The translations under genes and the position numbers were made by a program. Below are positions 35,858 through 46,855 of a DNA stretch of 64,000 nucleotides, in pieces. The DNA comes from Amphirosellinia nigrospora (Eukaryota > Ascomycota > Sordariomycetes > Xylariales > Xylariaceae). The notes under the pieces are model-generated. The model was not told the origin of the DNA. It saw only the letters and a list, made by a program, of their open reading frames with translations, and made no database searches. Position 1 is the stretch's first letter. Every line of letters begins with the position of its first letter. The stretch is taken from assembly GCA_004123355.1 (NCBI GenBank), contig SCHM01000002.1, positions 1,550,001-1,614,000 of the forward strand, read 5' to 3'.

Positions 35858-35895
35858 CCTACCTAAGTATTTGACTAGGTACCTACTTAGGTAGG
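35858..35895. repeat. 12-bp perfect inverted repeat of the TACCTA family
   Basis: CCTACCTAAGTA (35858-35869) and TACTTAGGTAGG (35884-35895) are exact reverse complements around a 14-base loop that itself contains TAGGTACC. It can form a 12-bp hairpin. Confidence 0.85.
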
Positions 35896-36920
35896 TCTGC
35901 TACTTATTTTATAGCTGCATTACCGATGTTGGCGTGCGACAATAAACGCTTGTGAGCGGCAGACGGCAAAGTTGTTATCTCTCATGTCAATTGATATAAC
36001 CTTAATACAAGTAGTCTATAGCAAGTATATTTTCTAGTATTAGTAGGTATACAAAGACACTATCTGTCAGTATACTGTCGGTAGGTCTATCCGCACGGTA
36101 CCTTAGTATACGTTTATTGTGTGATGCTTACGTACCTGGGGCGCCAAGTTACAGGCATCATGGCCCAATCTTAGATGCTGTTGCGGGGAAACTCAGCGTT
36201 CCTTGTACAGGAAGGCATGTATTGTAGCTCCAGATTTAGTACCGAGTCTCCACTAGTACTCAGCACGCATCCACAAGATACCCCATTACTCCTAGGTCGG
36301 TACCGCATGGACACTGGGCGATACATGGACGGTCGCTGGAGGCTGCCCGCACCCGTGCTGCGCTTCCATGTTGGTCGGCCTCAACCCCCATCAATCTCCT
36401 TTCCTACCCGGGCCTTCTACATCTACATGTACATTGCTGCTGTACTGATCGCCCACGAGCGTAACACTGCGTGCGCATCGCTTCGTACCAAAATACACAA
36501 CAACCGCCGTTGCCATTGTCCAGGTCAACGTAAACCCCAACTTGCGCTGCGCTGCGGTCCGTCATACGAAACAAGCCCGTCTGCTTCTGCTGCAGCCACC
36601 GATCCGCCGTAGTTGCGCGAGGCTGACTTGCTGCCGCCATCGCCAATCCCGTCGTTGGAGGCACACCCATGTCTTGTCTGCGGCAGCCGGCAGCACCAGG
36701 AACAGGAACAAAAACAGGAACAGGACCGGGGACAACGCCCAGTGGAGAGCATCTGCTGCGGGAGCGTAGTGCGATCCACCCGCTGCTCCGCGTTCCTTGA
36801 AGTTGGAACTGGTATAATAATACCCCAACCGATCCCCCAAACCGCCTGACGGAACTTGGAAGTTGAAAGAGAGGTAGAAGCTATGCGGTCCGTCCTCCCT
36901 CAGACCTCTGTTTTCTAGAA

Positions 36921-36960
36921 GTCTTGTCCCGACTTGCCTTGTCTTGCCTTGTCTTGCCCT
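36921..36960. repeat. Decaying tandem repeat, 4 copies of GTCTTGCCTT-like unit
   Basis: Four consecutive 10-base units: the third is GTCTTGCCTT and the others differ by one to three bases. The repeat lies in the presumed leader of the SFL1-like gene. Confidence 0.8.
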
Positions 36961-37027
36961 TCTATGCACTCGTTTCCTCAGTCCTCTGCTTGTGCCCGCG
37001 CCTTGCCTGTGCCTGCGTGTCGTCTCT

Positions 37028-37052
37028 CTGACTGACTGACTGACTGACTGAT
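37028..37052. repeat. (CTGA)6 microsatellite
   Basis: Six perfect CTGA units lie about 175 bases upstream of the first Met of the SFL1-like gene, probably in its 5' leader. Confidence 0.9.
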
Positions 37053-37226
37053 CTTTCTTGCCCCCTTTGTCTCGTGTCTCGACACGCTGTCTCCGACCAT
37101 GCTGATGACTTGTGCGATGGTAGACCCGATGGCTGCTACGAATGAGCATGTGCTAAGAAGCATACCCGGCCGCGAGCCAGAGAACGCTGTAGGCGCACGT
37201 ACAATACCTATCATTACCAGCCCCCA

Positions 37227-39087
37227 ATGCCGACCCCGACTATAAAGACTTCGGCGCCTTCCCCGGTCGCCGGAGAACCCATGGATATTACGACGCCAAC
37301 TAGCTCCTCCGCCACCCAGAGTGTCGGTAGGAGTTCGGATGGTGACGCGAGCGACACAAATGAGCGCAAGAACCCACTTTCATCTGGCGAACGGAACTCG
37401 ATCATGACTTCCAACAACACAATGCCGGCACCCCCGACTGTACATCGTCATCCGCTCCGGCTGCGGCTGCAGCTGCTGTTCACCAACCGAAAATTGTGCA
37501 AACCGCGTTCATCCATAAACTGTACAAGTATGTCTGTGCGAGAGCTATGTAAAGGAGAATAGCAATTGACAATTCCACAGCATGTTGGAGGATCCGAACA
37601 TACAGCACCTCATTAGCTGGTCATCCTCTGCAGAGAGCTTCGTCATGTCCCCATCCCATGACTTCTCCAAAGTCTTAGCGTGCGTATTGACTCAATCGCG
37701 AATAGAACGACCATATATGATGATTGTATAGGCAGTATTTCAAACATACTAATATCTCTTCATTTGTGCGCCAGCTGAACATGTATGGCTTCCACAAAGG
37801 TCCGTATCACCATTGTTCGCATTTTCAAGGCTAGCGAATCAGCTGACACTTGTTTGTAGTCAGCGACGTTTTTCATACCGGAAGCCCTGAGACAGCGCTC
37901 TGGGAATTCAAGCACGGCAATGGAAATTTCAAGCGGGGATATCGCGGGATTGCGCGAGATCAAGCGACGTGCGTCTCGACATGCCCTTGTCCATCGCGAT
38001 TACAGCAATCAAAAGCCTACGCCGTCACAGCCAGGTACTCCGGCTGAGCCACTGCCAATCATTCATGATGGGTCAGATCCACGGCTTGCAGGCATAGAGC
38101 AATCACTATACGAGATGAATGTCAAACTACAGCGTAGTGAAGAAAATGCTCAATTCATGCACGTCAAGCAGCAAGCAATGGTAGACACTATCAATAGGCT
38201 GTTGCATTTCAACCAAGAGTTGTCCAGGACAGTCCTTTCACTCGTACCCCGGAAAACCCGATGCATAGAGATGGTAAGTCTTTTTAGTCAGTGGTTCCTC
38301 ATATTGGTTTCTAATACGTCGCAGTCGCCAATTTACAAGGTGAAATTCACCGCCAGGCTGAATTCTTTCTGACTATGGATGAACCACTTGAACCTCCGAT
38401 TTCAAGCGGTCGCCAGTATTTCGCCAATCTTGATAATCCACCGGTGTCTCCGCGTCAGCTAGCACAGGACTCGCGCCCACCGGCGCATCAATCTAGAGGC
38501 GCCAATTTCTATCGTCCACCTGTGCCGTCTAATCTGTCGATCAGCTCGCGCCGCCAGTATGGGTCGATAAGTGGCGCGCCATCTCAAACTTCGCCCTCAC
38601 CTCTTCGATCCCAGGCACCACCACCTCCTGGGCCCCATCCACTTGCAACTGTTGAACCACCACCTGGTAACTTGGCTCGCCGACATACATCGGCAGACAT
38701 CCGCGCACACGGTTGGCAACCAAACCCTCCGCCATATCTTGGCTCCGGGCCCCCTTCCTCACACTGGCCGTCCTCTCCAAGTAGGTTGCCTGTGGAGGAC
38801 CATCGGATTCGGGAGGCTCCTCCTGGATACTCTTTGTCGCGGCCCGCAACTCCCCTGCGCCCCCGTTTTCAAACGGAAACGTTGGTAGCAGCTTGGAGAG
38901 TTTGAACAACTGGTCTTGGAATTCGGCTAACCGGGAGAACAAAAATCTGTCGGTTCGAGATATTTCGACTCCGCCTACTAGGCGAGGGAGTATGGCACAT
39001 ATCTTGAACCCAACAGATACAGCTGAGCGAGAAAACGAAGATGATCCGAGAGGAGACGACGACCGCAAACGTAAGCGCATGCAATGA
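37227..39087 (+). CDS. Sfl1-type HSF-domain transcription factor
   Basis: Nuclear regulator with a heat-shock-factor-type DNA-binding domain, related to yeast flocculation suppressor Sfl1. A Ser/Thr-rich N-terminus (MPTPTIKTSAPSPVAGEPMD) precedes the domain, which is split over four exons. These carry QPKIVQTAFIHKLY, then MLEDPNIQHLISWSSSAESF and SPSHDFSKVL. Next come QYFKHTNISSFVRQLNMYGF (the recognition-helix region) and DVFHTGSPETALWEFKHGNG. REIKRRAS follows, then a helical coiled-coil-like segment (EQSLYEMNVKLQRSEENAQF), and a long Pro/Ser-rich tail ending DDRKRKRMQ. Donor and acceptor sites fit at each joint. The frame is broken near 37435, at the G run 37935-37938 and near 38872; one added C, G or A respectively restores the conserved text. 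Sfl1 homologues control adhesion, filamentation and development; the target genes here are unknown. Confidence 0.9.
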
Positions 39088-39949
39088 CCGACTCCGGTCT
39101 CAATGGACTTGGGTAACGTATCATGATCTGGACTCGGGATATAGTCTCTGGTGGATAAACGCTTTGCATATAATGGTGTATGTTCGGATTAGCGAGTCTT
39201 TTTAGGGATTGCACCCGACGTAATGCTGCAACGGCACCATGCGATAACGCATAACTTGTTGTCTGATCTAAGCGCATATAAGCGCGTGCGTTCTGATTTT
39301 TGTTTCTTGGTCGCAACCTCTTATCTATTATGGGAAGGCAAGGTCGATGAACGATCCGTCCTTTTTTGAAGTGCTCGAGAGTCAGGAGTAACATGTTTCA
39401 GCGATGAGATACCCCTTTTTGAGACTGGGGTAGGGAGGGAATGATGCGACGTAGGCATCTCTATATTACTAGGGGAAATTTACGCACTCTTCAACGTCTG
39501 CCCTTCCTACTGGTTTGAACGAGGGGCGAGATGAATGTACCAGTATTACGGTTTCCATGTTTTTCCGTCATTGGAAAATTATGCTTAATGAGTAGTTGAA
39601 TATCGAGAAACTGGGTGCTCAGCTCGAGGATGGCTGGTAATGCAGGTAGTAAGCGCTCACCGGCGCCAAGCTTGCTTTACTTAAAATTTGTATTCTTAAT
39701 TGACAACATACGATGAGAGCTGATTTCGACGACGATGATGATGGCGGCGAGGAGTTGAGGTTAGGAGGTTATAAAGAAGTTGAGAATATGAGATCAGTTG
39801 CTTTGCTCTACGATATTGATACTTTCTTCATTATTAATGATTATGGCAAATGTTCTGTTAATCATATCCCACCGGATCTCATAAGCCTGTATGAATGCTA
39901 GTCGCACGAATGATGGCCTTAGACATCATTCACCCCCGCCTCCTTTGAT
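39088..39949. other. Intergenic, convergent 3' flanks
   Basis: Lies between the tails of the SFL1-like gene and the minus-strand orphan gene. A short acidic frame (DFDDDDDGGEEL, near 39720) has no context and is not called. Nothing else seen. Confidence 0.4.
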
Positions 39950-40685
39950 TTATTTTTCCTCCTCTTTTTCGTTTCCGCTTTTACTCTTCGTTTGTTCCGA
40001 GGTGTCCTCTGAGCCAATGGGTTGGGGAAGAGCAATCTCCTGGTCCTTCCGCGTATCTACATCCCCATCATCTTCCTCCGCCGTGCCATTCTTTAAACCG
40101 TCGGCCTTCGGTTCTGCGGGGTCAGCCTTTTCAGGCCTTGCAGACTCTACCGCTTCGGGCGCCGTAACGGGCGGAGGCACCTCGTCTTCCTCTGACACCT
40201 CCCGCCGAGCCCTCTTCTTCGCCCGCCCTAGCCCGCTACGCCCAGGCTCCTCATCGCTGCTCTCCTCGCGCCGCGACGTCCTGCCGGGGTTTTCGACACC
40301 TCTCCTGCGACCCAACAGCCGCGAGCGGAGCATCTGGTTCTCGCGCTCCTTCTCTCTCTCGCTGTTCCGTTTGGAACTCCCCCGAAGCCTAGACCCGCGT
40401 TTGGATCTTCTGCGCGCGTCTCGGCGAAGAGGGTTTCTGCGTCTTGCTTCTGCGCCTGCTGCTGCTGCCGCGAGGTAAATGAGGGGTAGCCTTGCAGGCG
40501 GATGCGAGTGCGGAGAAGGTGGAGGATTTTGCGGCCTGTGGTGTAGAGGTAGATGATGTTGTATTTGGCAGCGAGGGCATGAAGGAGCGCACGATGCGTA
40601 GTTGCGCTTCGATTTGTGTCTGTACCCGGTTCATCGTCACTGTGTAGTTGGGCGCCGGGTTCGTGCCCTTTGATGTTGGCGCCAT
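39950..40685 (-). CDS. Unrecognised fungal protein with charged C-terminal half
   Basis: I do not know this family by name. The start at 40685 gives MAPTSKGTNPAPNYTVTMNR and VQTQIEAQLRIVRSF. Adding one C in a run near 40583 continues the frame as AAKYNIIYLYTTGRKILHLL and RTRIRLQGYPSFTSRQQQQ, which looks like a real folded N-terminal domain. Without it the frame turns into Ser/Thr-rich text. A Gln run, an acidic and Arg-rich middle (REEERERE-like text, MLRSRLLGRRRGVENPGR) and a disordered acidic tail (EEDEVPPP, NGTAEEDDGDVDTR) follow to 39950. No introns are obvious. The composition suggests a nuclear or nucleolar protein; that is inference only. Confidence 0.6.
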
Positions 40686-41293
40686 GGCGCGTATGTTTGT
40701 TTGTGCGCTACACTCAGGATGGTTATGTGGATTGAGGACTCATTGTGTTTATGCTTGGTGAGAATGATGAAGCTGTATGTGCAGCTTCTTGAAAATTAAG
40801 TGGACCTTCACATGCTTTGCGCTCGCGGCGCCATGCTGTCTAATTGCATATATCTCATAAGATAATACTATTTAACCCCGTACTCATAAATGCTCTTCCA
40901 TAAATATAAGTATAGCATTAATTGGAAAGCTTTGCTTCCCTCGAATAAATATTTACGAAGTAAATTAAATATAAAAAGGAAAGCGAAGCTTAAGAAGTTA
41001 AGCCGTAACCCCTAAAACTCTAAATAAATTCTGCAGCCTTCTAATTGGCCAAAGGGGACTCTGCAAGCTTCTGATTAGTCAAACCTTAATTAAATAATCA
41101 ACCACAACGTATTCGCACCAGAAATAAACTATATAGCTTACGTACCGCAATAGCGAGTATAGTCGCTAACAACCACTATATCTCGAATACGAATACAACG
41201 CTTACATAAGCTACTTATATTGCAATAAAGTATCGTAACGCCGCCAATACGGTTAAAAGTCAAAATACAAGTCAAAAATACGCGTTGCAAAAA

Positions 41294-41318
41294 GGCCGGC
41301 TAAGGCGAAAGCCGGACC
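41294..41318. repeat. GC hairpin inside AT-rich island
   Basis: CCGGCT (41296-41301) pairs with AGCCGG (41310-41315) around an 8-base loop. The surrounding GGCC...GGACC adds weak pairing. Confidence 0.7.
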
Positions 41319-41402
41319 GTAAAGGACAGCGGCCGAGTTCCCAGAGGTCCAACCCTCCCGGGCGGAGCCCCTCTAGATGTGTAAATTTACGTAAAAGGTA
41401 AA

Positions 41403-41455
41403 GGTCTGGGAGTAAAGGGTAGAGGTCTAGGGAGTAAGAGGTCTAGGAGCGAAAA
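41403..41455. repeat. Degenerate tandem repeat (GGTCT-GGGAGTAA, 3 copies)
   Basis: Units begin at 41403, 41424 and 41440: GGTCTGGGAGTAAA, GGTCTAGGGAGTAAGA and GGTCTAGGAGCGAAA. They belong to the relic island. Confidence 0.75.
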
Positions 41456-41626
41456 ATATTCCGTCACTTAAATCGAAATACTTTAGCACTTTAATTTACA
41501 ACGTATTAAAATAGAGCTTCGCCAGCAAAGCCCCCCACTCTAGTGACGACTTGCTCGGCGCTACCGGGTATTTTTAGTATTAAATAGACAGTGCCTTGAT
41601 ATGTCATCCATTGTCATTCCTCTATT

Positions 41627-43691
41627 TCACTCCCTGGTCGGTTCATAGAATGCTACAGGTACTCCAAAAGCAGGTCGAGAGACAACGTCGGTCTTGTCTT
41701 GTTGTGCATGCCAGTCTCCGCGGTATTCTATGCGATCATATTTTTGAAGCATCCGGACGACTATGTTTTCATTAGATATTACGTTCTCAGTCTATAAGTA
41801 TCAGTGTTGTGACTTACTGCAGTAGGCCATCTCTGTCATAGCGAAATTCTGGCCAGGGCACTATTGATAAAACAAATCAGCACATGCCGCCTTCTACAGA
41901 TGGTAAGTTATGGAAGATCGTTGCAGAGAAACATACAATTCGGGGTCCACCGTTGAACGGTATGTACTCCCAGGGCTTGGGCTGCCACGAATACCACCTT
42001 TCGGGACTGAAGAGAGCAGGGTCCGCAAATTTCTCCGATGTAGGTGGATAAAGATCGCGTCGTCGGTGAATCGTCATCGGGTTATAGCAAATGGTGTCGC
42101 CTTTCAAGACGCTGATGCTAGGAGCTCCCGGGGATCCGGGCGGCAGGACCGTGTCGGCGAGTGCCGCTCTCGTCTGATAGTGTTAGTAGTGTCTTTGGAA
42201 TAAACTCTCTAGGAGCCTTCTTTAAATGATATAGTAGAGGATGTTGTAATGAAAATTTGAACTAATTGGGCTCGGCATTCACATACTAAATAGAGAAGTT
42301 AGCATTGTATCAGTAATAGGTGGACAGCCTCGCCACATGCTAAGCTTACCATTCAAGGGAACCGCTGGATGGAGGCGGAGTGTCTCCTGAAGCGTATAGC
42401 GGAGATACTTCATGTTCTTCAGCGTCTCGTACGTCGGCGCATCGTGTTCTCCCACGCATTCCAAAACTTCAGCTCGAAGTCTATCCACCATGTCCGGGTA
42501 CGCTGCAAGTTCATAGAAGGTCCACGATAATACCGCTGCAGTCGTGTCTCTGCCCGCTAGCAAAACAGCAATAAGTTGATCGCGGATAATTTTAGGGTCT
42601 TGCGTAAACCGTGCTAGATTATGCAAGAACGTGAATTCTGTATCCGATTTGGTGAGCTTCTCCAGTTCCTCCGGCGGAATCGCTAGCGTCCGTTTGACGT
42701 AGGGCATAATGAATTCATCTATCTTCTTAATGTCGCGGTAATACGCCGCCTTGGGCGCCAACTTGTCAAATGGACTTTATCGTACTGATTAGAGCTGATG
42801 GACTTCAATGGGAGCATGGCACATATAGGATCATCCTTACTAGAACTTTCTAAGCACGAACAGGCGTATTTGATGAGTGAGCACGTCGTTAAAAGCAAAT
42901 GTAAAATCGGAATTGGGGCTAACATTGATCAGCTTTTGGGGTACCTTTGGTATGAGGGTAGGGATTATGCTAGTCTTACTTTTCTAAGCTATTAGCACTC
43001 TCGCCTAGGAGAAAATCGGTTGTTGCATCCAAAGTCATGCGAAAGAAGAGGTCCATGATGTCGACAGTCTGGCCCGACGGAGGAATGAGGCTCATCATCT
43101 TCCCTATTTGGCGGTCGAATATGATCAGATCGCTTATTCGATCAGTCATGAACATAGGTCGGATGAGGCTACGGCTGTTGCGCCAAGCTTCTCCATCAGT
43201 TGCGAAGATACTGTCGCCGAGGAACGGAGACCATATCCTGTGAAAGTTAGGTCCCTTTCCGAAGGAGTGAAAGTCACTGGCCAGGATAGCCTTGATATGG
43301 GCCGGCTCTCTCGTCTCAATGGTCCTGGACCCGGGCAAGGATTGATGTTCGTAAACGTGGCGGCTCTCAGGTGGTACTGAGTCAAAAAGCTCATCGTTGA
43401 ATTCCGCCATCTTGTTTTGAGTGGCCTTCTTAATAGTGCACAGCACCTTATAGCCCTCTGGTCCATCATATCCAGTTAGAATAACAAACAAGGCCGGGGA
43501 AGATGCTCAGAAGCCATACCTGTCACGGGATTACTGGTCATCACATAGGCTCGCTGTCCTCCCAATTTACGGATAGCAGCATTTCTCTTCGCAGCTAGGC
43601 CCAGCTGATAGAAGACGTAGAGAAACAGGGTCAGCAGCCCATAGGTCAACAGAGACCCCGTGCCGCTGCCGAAGCTGAGGCTTGAAATCAT
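41627..43691 (-). CDS. Cytochrome P450, CYP52-like
   Basis: ER-anchored monooxygenase resembling fungal alkane/fatty-acid hydroxylases of the CYP52 clan. The N-terminus (from 43691) has a membrane anchor (LLTYGLLTLFLYVFYQLGLA). Further exons carry AHIKAILASDFHSFGKGPNF and WRNSRSLIRPMF (helix C, heme-contacting W and R). A chain of well-formed introns follows: after GESANSLE, after NDVLTHQIRLFVLRKF, after HPAVPLN, after FNGGPRI and after MTEMAYC. The I-helix is LLAGRDTTAAVLSWTFYELA. The ExxR is ETLR, and the PERF motif is FSPERW. The heme loop, spliced, is FNGGPRICPGQNFAMTEM with the ligand Cys. The end is at 41627 (VPVAFYEPTRE). No frame break was needed, so this is one of the few genes that reads cleanly. 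No neighbouring pathway genes suggest a metabolite cluster. Confidence 0.93.
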
Positions 43692-44539
43692 GGCGTCGGT
43701 GGATGATAGTTCCTAGCTTGGCAAATAGGAGTATGCGTATAAGTTTGAAGAGTAGGCCTCGAGCGATTCAGGAGTGTTCAATTCGACCTCTTATCCTGTG
43801 ATAATATAGCTGCCTGAAATGTACGGGTTCGCCGGGGAGCTACTTGGCCAACCATAATCGGATAGTGGGCTCTGAAGTTACAGGGATGCCTTCTGGGCCG
43901 AGATTTTTGATGTGTTTGGTGGTCCAAGGAAGGATTAAATCTAACTCGTACCAAATGCTCATTACGATCAACTTGAACTGGTTTCAAAAAAATTTTTATC
44001 ACAAAGACCAGTATATAACTTCAGAGTGGGAGATGTGCTGTTGATTGGAAGCATTGGCCCCGTGAGTGTGCGGCAAGAACTATGACATTATAGAAAGCTC
44101 ACGATAGTAGGCAGTTATCTTAAGGTAGCTTACTTTGTACATTTCCGAAGTTCTGCACATGAAATCAAGACTACTACCTACTACCCGTTGCCCTATAAGA
44201 GCCGGAGGAGTTGTGAAACTGCGGTAGAGCCAAGTAAATTCGAGCTGCAGATGCATGGAACTTCAGAACGAATAAACAGTGGATCTCTCTTTCTCTTCTG
44301 GGCCGTGTTTTCCCGCTTTCAGCCGAAACGATTGATGTCAAGCGGTCTCCACTTAATGACCTAGGTACCTGGTCCATTCTCCATGTGAACAATCCTTTTT
44401 TCGATATCACCAGCTAGCCGGACTACATCATACCCACCCACATATATCCAGCTGCAGCAGCAGAACAGCCAACCACTCGTTGCTGTCCCTTCTCTTTCTC
44501 TCCCCTCTCTTTACCCGTCCTCTGCCAACCCCCGTCGCA
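43692..44539. other. Intergenic, divergent promoters of P450 and succinyl-CoA ligase
   Basis: Contains a pyrimidine-rich leader (CCCTTCTCTTTCTCTCCCCTC near 44487) before the ligase start and TACCTA-family words near 44362. No gene seen; short open frames here are unsupported. Confidence 0.45.
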
Positions 44540-46100
44540 ATGTTCAACCTTGCGCGTAGCCGAGCTACGGCTTCTGCCCTGCGCTCGTCCAAGGTGAGTC
44601 GCCAAGCCAGCTAGCTCGACGACGACGAGAACGCGGCAATTCAGGAATATGGTCTAACGTTATCTACCATGTGTTGCAGAGCGCTTTCGTCCCTGCGCCT
44701 AGAATAACAGGCCTTGCCCAGCAAAAAAGAACTTGAGCATTCACGAATATCGCTCAGCCGACCTTCTGCGACAGGTAGAGAGCCCCTCACTAAAGCGCTC
44801 ACCCCCTCCACGAACAGAATGTGTGCCCTGACAAGCCGTTGTAGTATGGCGTTGGTGTACCCAAAGGCTCCAATGCCACAAGCGCCGCCGAAGCCGAGAG
44901 GATCGCTAAGGAGATAGGGGGCGAGGATATGGTCATCAAGGCCCAGGTCCTCGCCGGCGGTCGTGGAAAGGGTAGCTTCGACAACGGCCTGAAGGGTGGT
45001 GTGCGCGTCATTTTCTCCCCCACCGAGGCCAAGATGTTCGCCGAGCAGATGATCGGTCACAAGCTCATTACCAAGCAGACTGGTGCGGCTGGCCGCCTCT
45101 GCAACTCCGTCTACATCTGCGAGCGCAAGTTCGCTCGTCGCGAATTCTACCTCGCCATTCTGATGGACCGCGCCTCGCAAGGCCCCGTTATCGTCTCCTC
45201 ATCCCAGGGTGGTATGGATATTGAGACCGTCGCGAAAGAGAACCCCTCCGCTATCAATACCACATATATCGATATCCACAAGGGCGTCACAGACGAGATT
45301 GCTCGGGACATTGCCACAAAGCTTGGCTTCAGCGAGCAGTGCGTCGAGGATGCCAAGACCACCATCCAGAAGCTATACCAGATCTTCCTCGAGAAGGATG
45401 CCACTCAAATCGAGATCAACCCCCTCTCCGAGACCTCCGACCACCAGGTTCTGTGTATGGATGCCAAGTTTGGCTTTGACGACAACGCCGACTACCGACA
45501 GAAGGAGGTCTTCGAATGGCGCGACACCACTCAAGAGGATGCCGAGGAGGTTCGCGCTGCTGAATCAGGCCTGAACTTCATCAAGTTGGATGGTGATATT
45601 GGCTGCTTGGTCAATGGTGCTGGCCTTGCCATGGCTACGATGGACATCATCAAGCTGAACGGCGGCCAGCCCGCCAATTTCCTTGATGTTGGTGGTGGTG
45701 CTACCCCTGCCGCCATCAAGGAGGCTTTCGAGCTCATTACCAGCGATCCTAAGGTGACTGCTATCTTCGTCAACATCTTCGGTGGTATTGTACGGTGCGA
45801 CGCCATCGCCCATGGTCTCATCAACACTGCGAAGACCCTGAACCTCAAGGTTCCCATTATTGCCCGACTCAGGGAACGAACATGGACAGGCTCATCAACT
45901 GATCACGACTCCGGAATGAAGATCTTCTCATTGATGACCTACAAAGCCGCGCCGAGAGATCCGTCCATTGTCCAAGGTTGTAAAGATGGGTAAGTCAAAT
46001 CAATCCAAGGCTACTGCTACCAACAATGAATAGCAACTAACATGCCCATTTTCCAGCTCGGGACATCGATGTTGGCGTTGAGTTCAGCTTGGGTATCTAA
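44540..46100 (+). CDS. Succinyl-CoA ligase beta subunit, mitochondrial
   Basis: TCA-cycle enzyme of the mitochondrial matrix, converting succinyl-CoA to succinate with nucleotide phosphorylation together with the alpha subunit. Exon 1 (44540-44593) encodes a presequence (MFNLARSRATASALRSSK). Exon 2 (44680-44774) has NLSIHEYRSADLLRQ after one A is added to the A6 run. Exon 3 (from 44845) has YGVGVPKGSNATSAAEAERI. The ATP-grasp text AQVLAGGRGKGSFDNGLKGG follows, then QIEINPLSET with the metal-binding region, GAGLAMATMDIIKLNGGQPA, NFLDVGGGATPAAIKEAFEL and VNIFGGIVRCDAIAHGLI. After position 45870 the reading needs several added bases (QGTNMDRAHQLIND, GMKIFSIDDL). A final intron precedes ARDIDVGVEFSLGI, ending at 46100. 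ADP or GDP preference cannot be decided. Confidence 0.95.
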
Positions 46101-46855
46101 GGACGGTATAGACACTGGAAGGCTTCAATTGTACTAACTTTATTAGGGCCGATGCCTGACATGTGCATTAGATTACGGGGATAATGAATAGACAGACGGG
46201 GCGGGCAGGCATGGAACTGTTTTCTTACTGCATACATCATATCCCCTTCGGTAGAGTATTTCAATGAATTACATCTCTAATGAACGTTCTAACGAATCCG
46301 GCTGTCTCATACCTGGCCTCCATCCGTTTAAACAAGCGTAGACTTAAGATCATATGCATAAGATTGCAATAAAAGGCGGCGCTGATTTATTGCCTAGCTT
46401 ACAGTATGTGCAGTATTGCAGTATATTCGAGGATATGTACGTTCCACAACCGACAAACTCCCCACGAACCACAAGCTCCAATGACGCTTTACGCTGAGAA
46501 ACAATAAACAGTCAAAAACAGTTCAAAACAACGCTGGTCTCTTGAAAACAAACGCTTCCACCACCTTGTAATCAACCGAATAACGTTACGCCCAATTTCA
46601 AAAAACGCTTAAGGCGTGCCCTCATATGTGTATATCGTCCAATTCGATTCCAGTCCGCAATATTTCAAGTGCCTGGGTAAGATCGGGCAGTCGTGTATCT
46701 TCAACATTTTTTTCGTCAGGATTTATATGGTAGTGTGTCTTGCGTCTAATCTGCTCCTCGTCGTGTCGTGTCAGGAACAGGAGGCATAAAGTGGTCGATG
46801 TATATTAAGACTCGCGCGAGCTTCGCAATCCGCAGTAGATCGTCGCGGCTAGTGC
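46101..46855. other. Intergenic, convergent 3' flanks
   Basis: AT-rich transcript-end sequence on both sides and a run of AACAATAAACAGTCAAAAACAG near 46500. No gene seen. Confidence 0.45.

Larger units (their letters stand above)
29340..37226. other. 7.9-kb gene-free region upstream of the SFL1-like gene
   Basis: No gene could be supported in nearly 8 kb. All open frames are short (under about 150 codons), mutually overlapping and without recognisable motifs. The right part (about 36,300-37,220) is GC-richer and contains simple repeats, and probably is the leader and core promoter of the SFL1-like gene. Palindromes near 32,447-32,476 (CCCCTTATTCTTAGGGG and CTTATATATATAAG) and 35,858-35,895 stand out. 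Long upstream regions are typical of fungal developmental regulators. A long non-coding RNA or a badly decayed locus cannot be excluded. Confidence 0.5.
40686..41626. repeat. AT-rich island, probable RIP-mutated repeat relic
   Basis: From about 40,850 to 41,560 the base composition drops to AT-rich, with TA-, AATA- and TAAAT-heavy text unlike the flanks. A short GC block (41,290-41,375) sits inside with a CCGGCT/AGCCGG hairpin. After it come three degenerate tandem copies of GGTCTAGGGAGTAA. No frame survives. The pattern fits an old transposable-element fragment altered by repeat-induced point mutation (C to T at CpA), which is known from filamentous ascomycetes. No terminal repeats or target-site duplications could be defined, so the element class is unknown. 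Confidence 0.55.

Noticed and set aside
36175-36612. 145-codon plus-strand frame upstream of the SFL1-like gene
   Set aside because: Composition follows local GC and no motif is recognisable; more likely leader or promoter sequence.
40850-41600. A complete DNA transposon or MITE in the AT-rich island
   Set aside because: No terminal inverted repeats or target-site duplication were found at either border; only a relic is supported.
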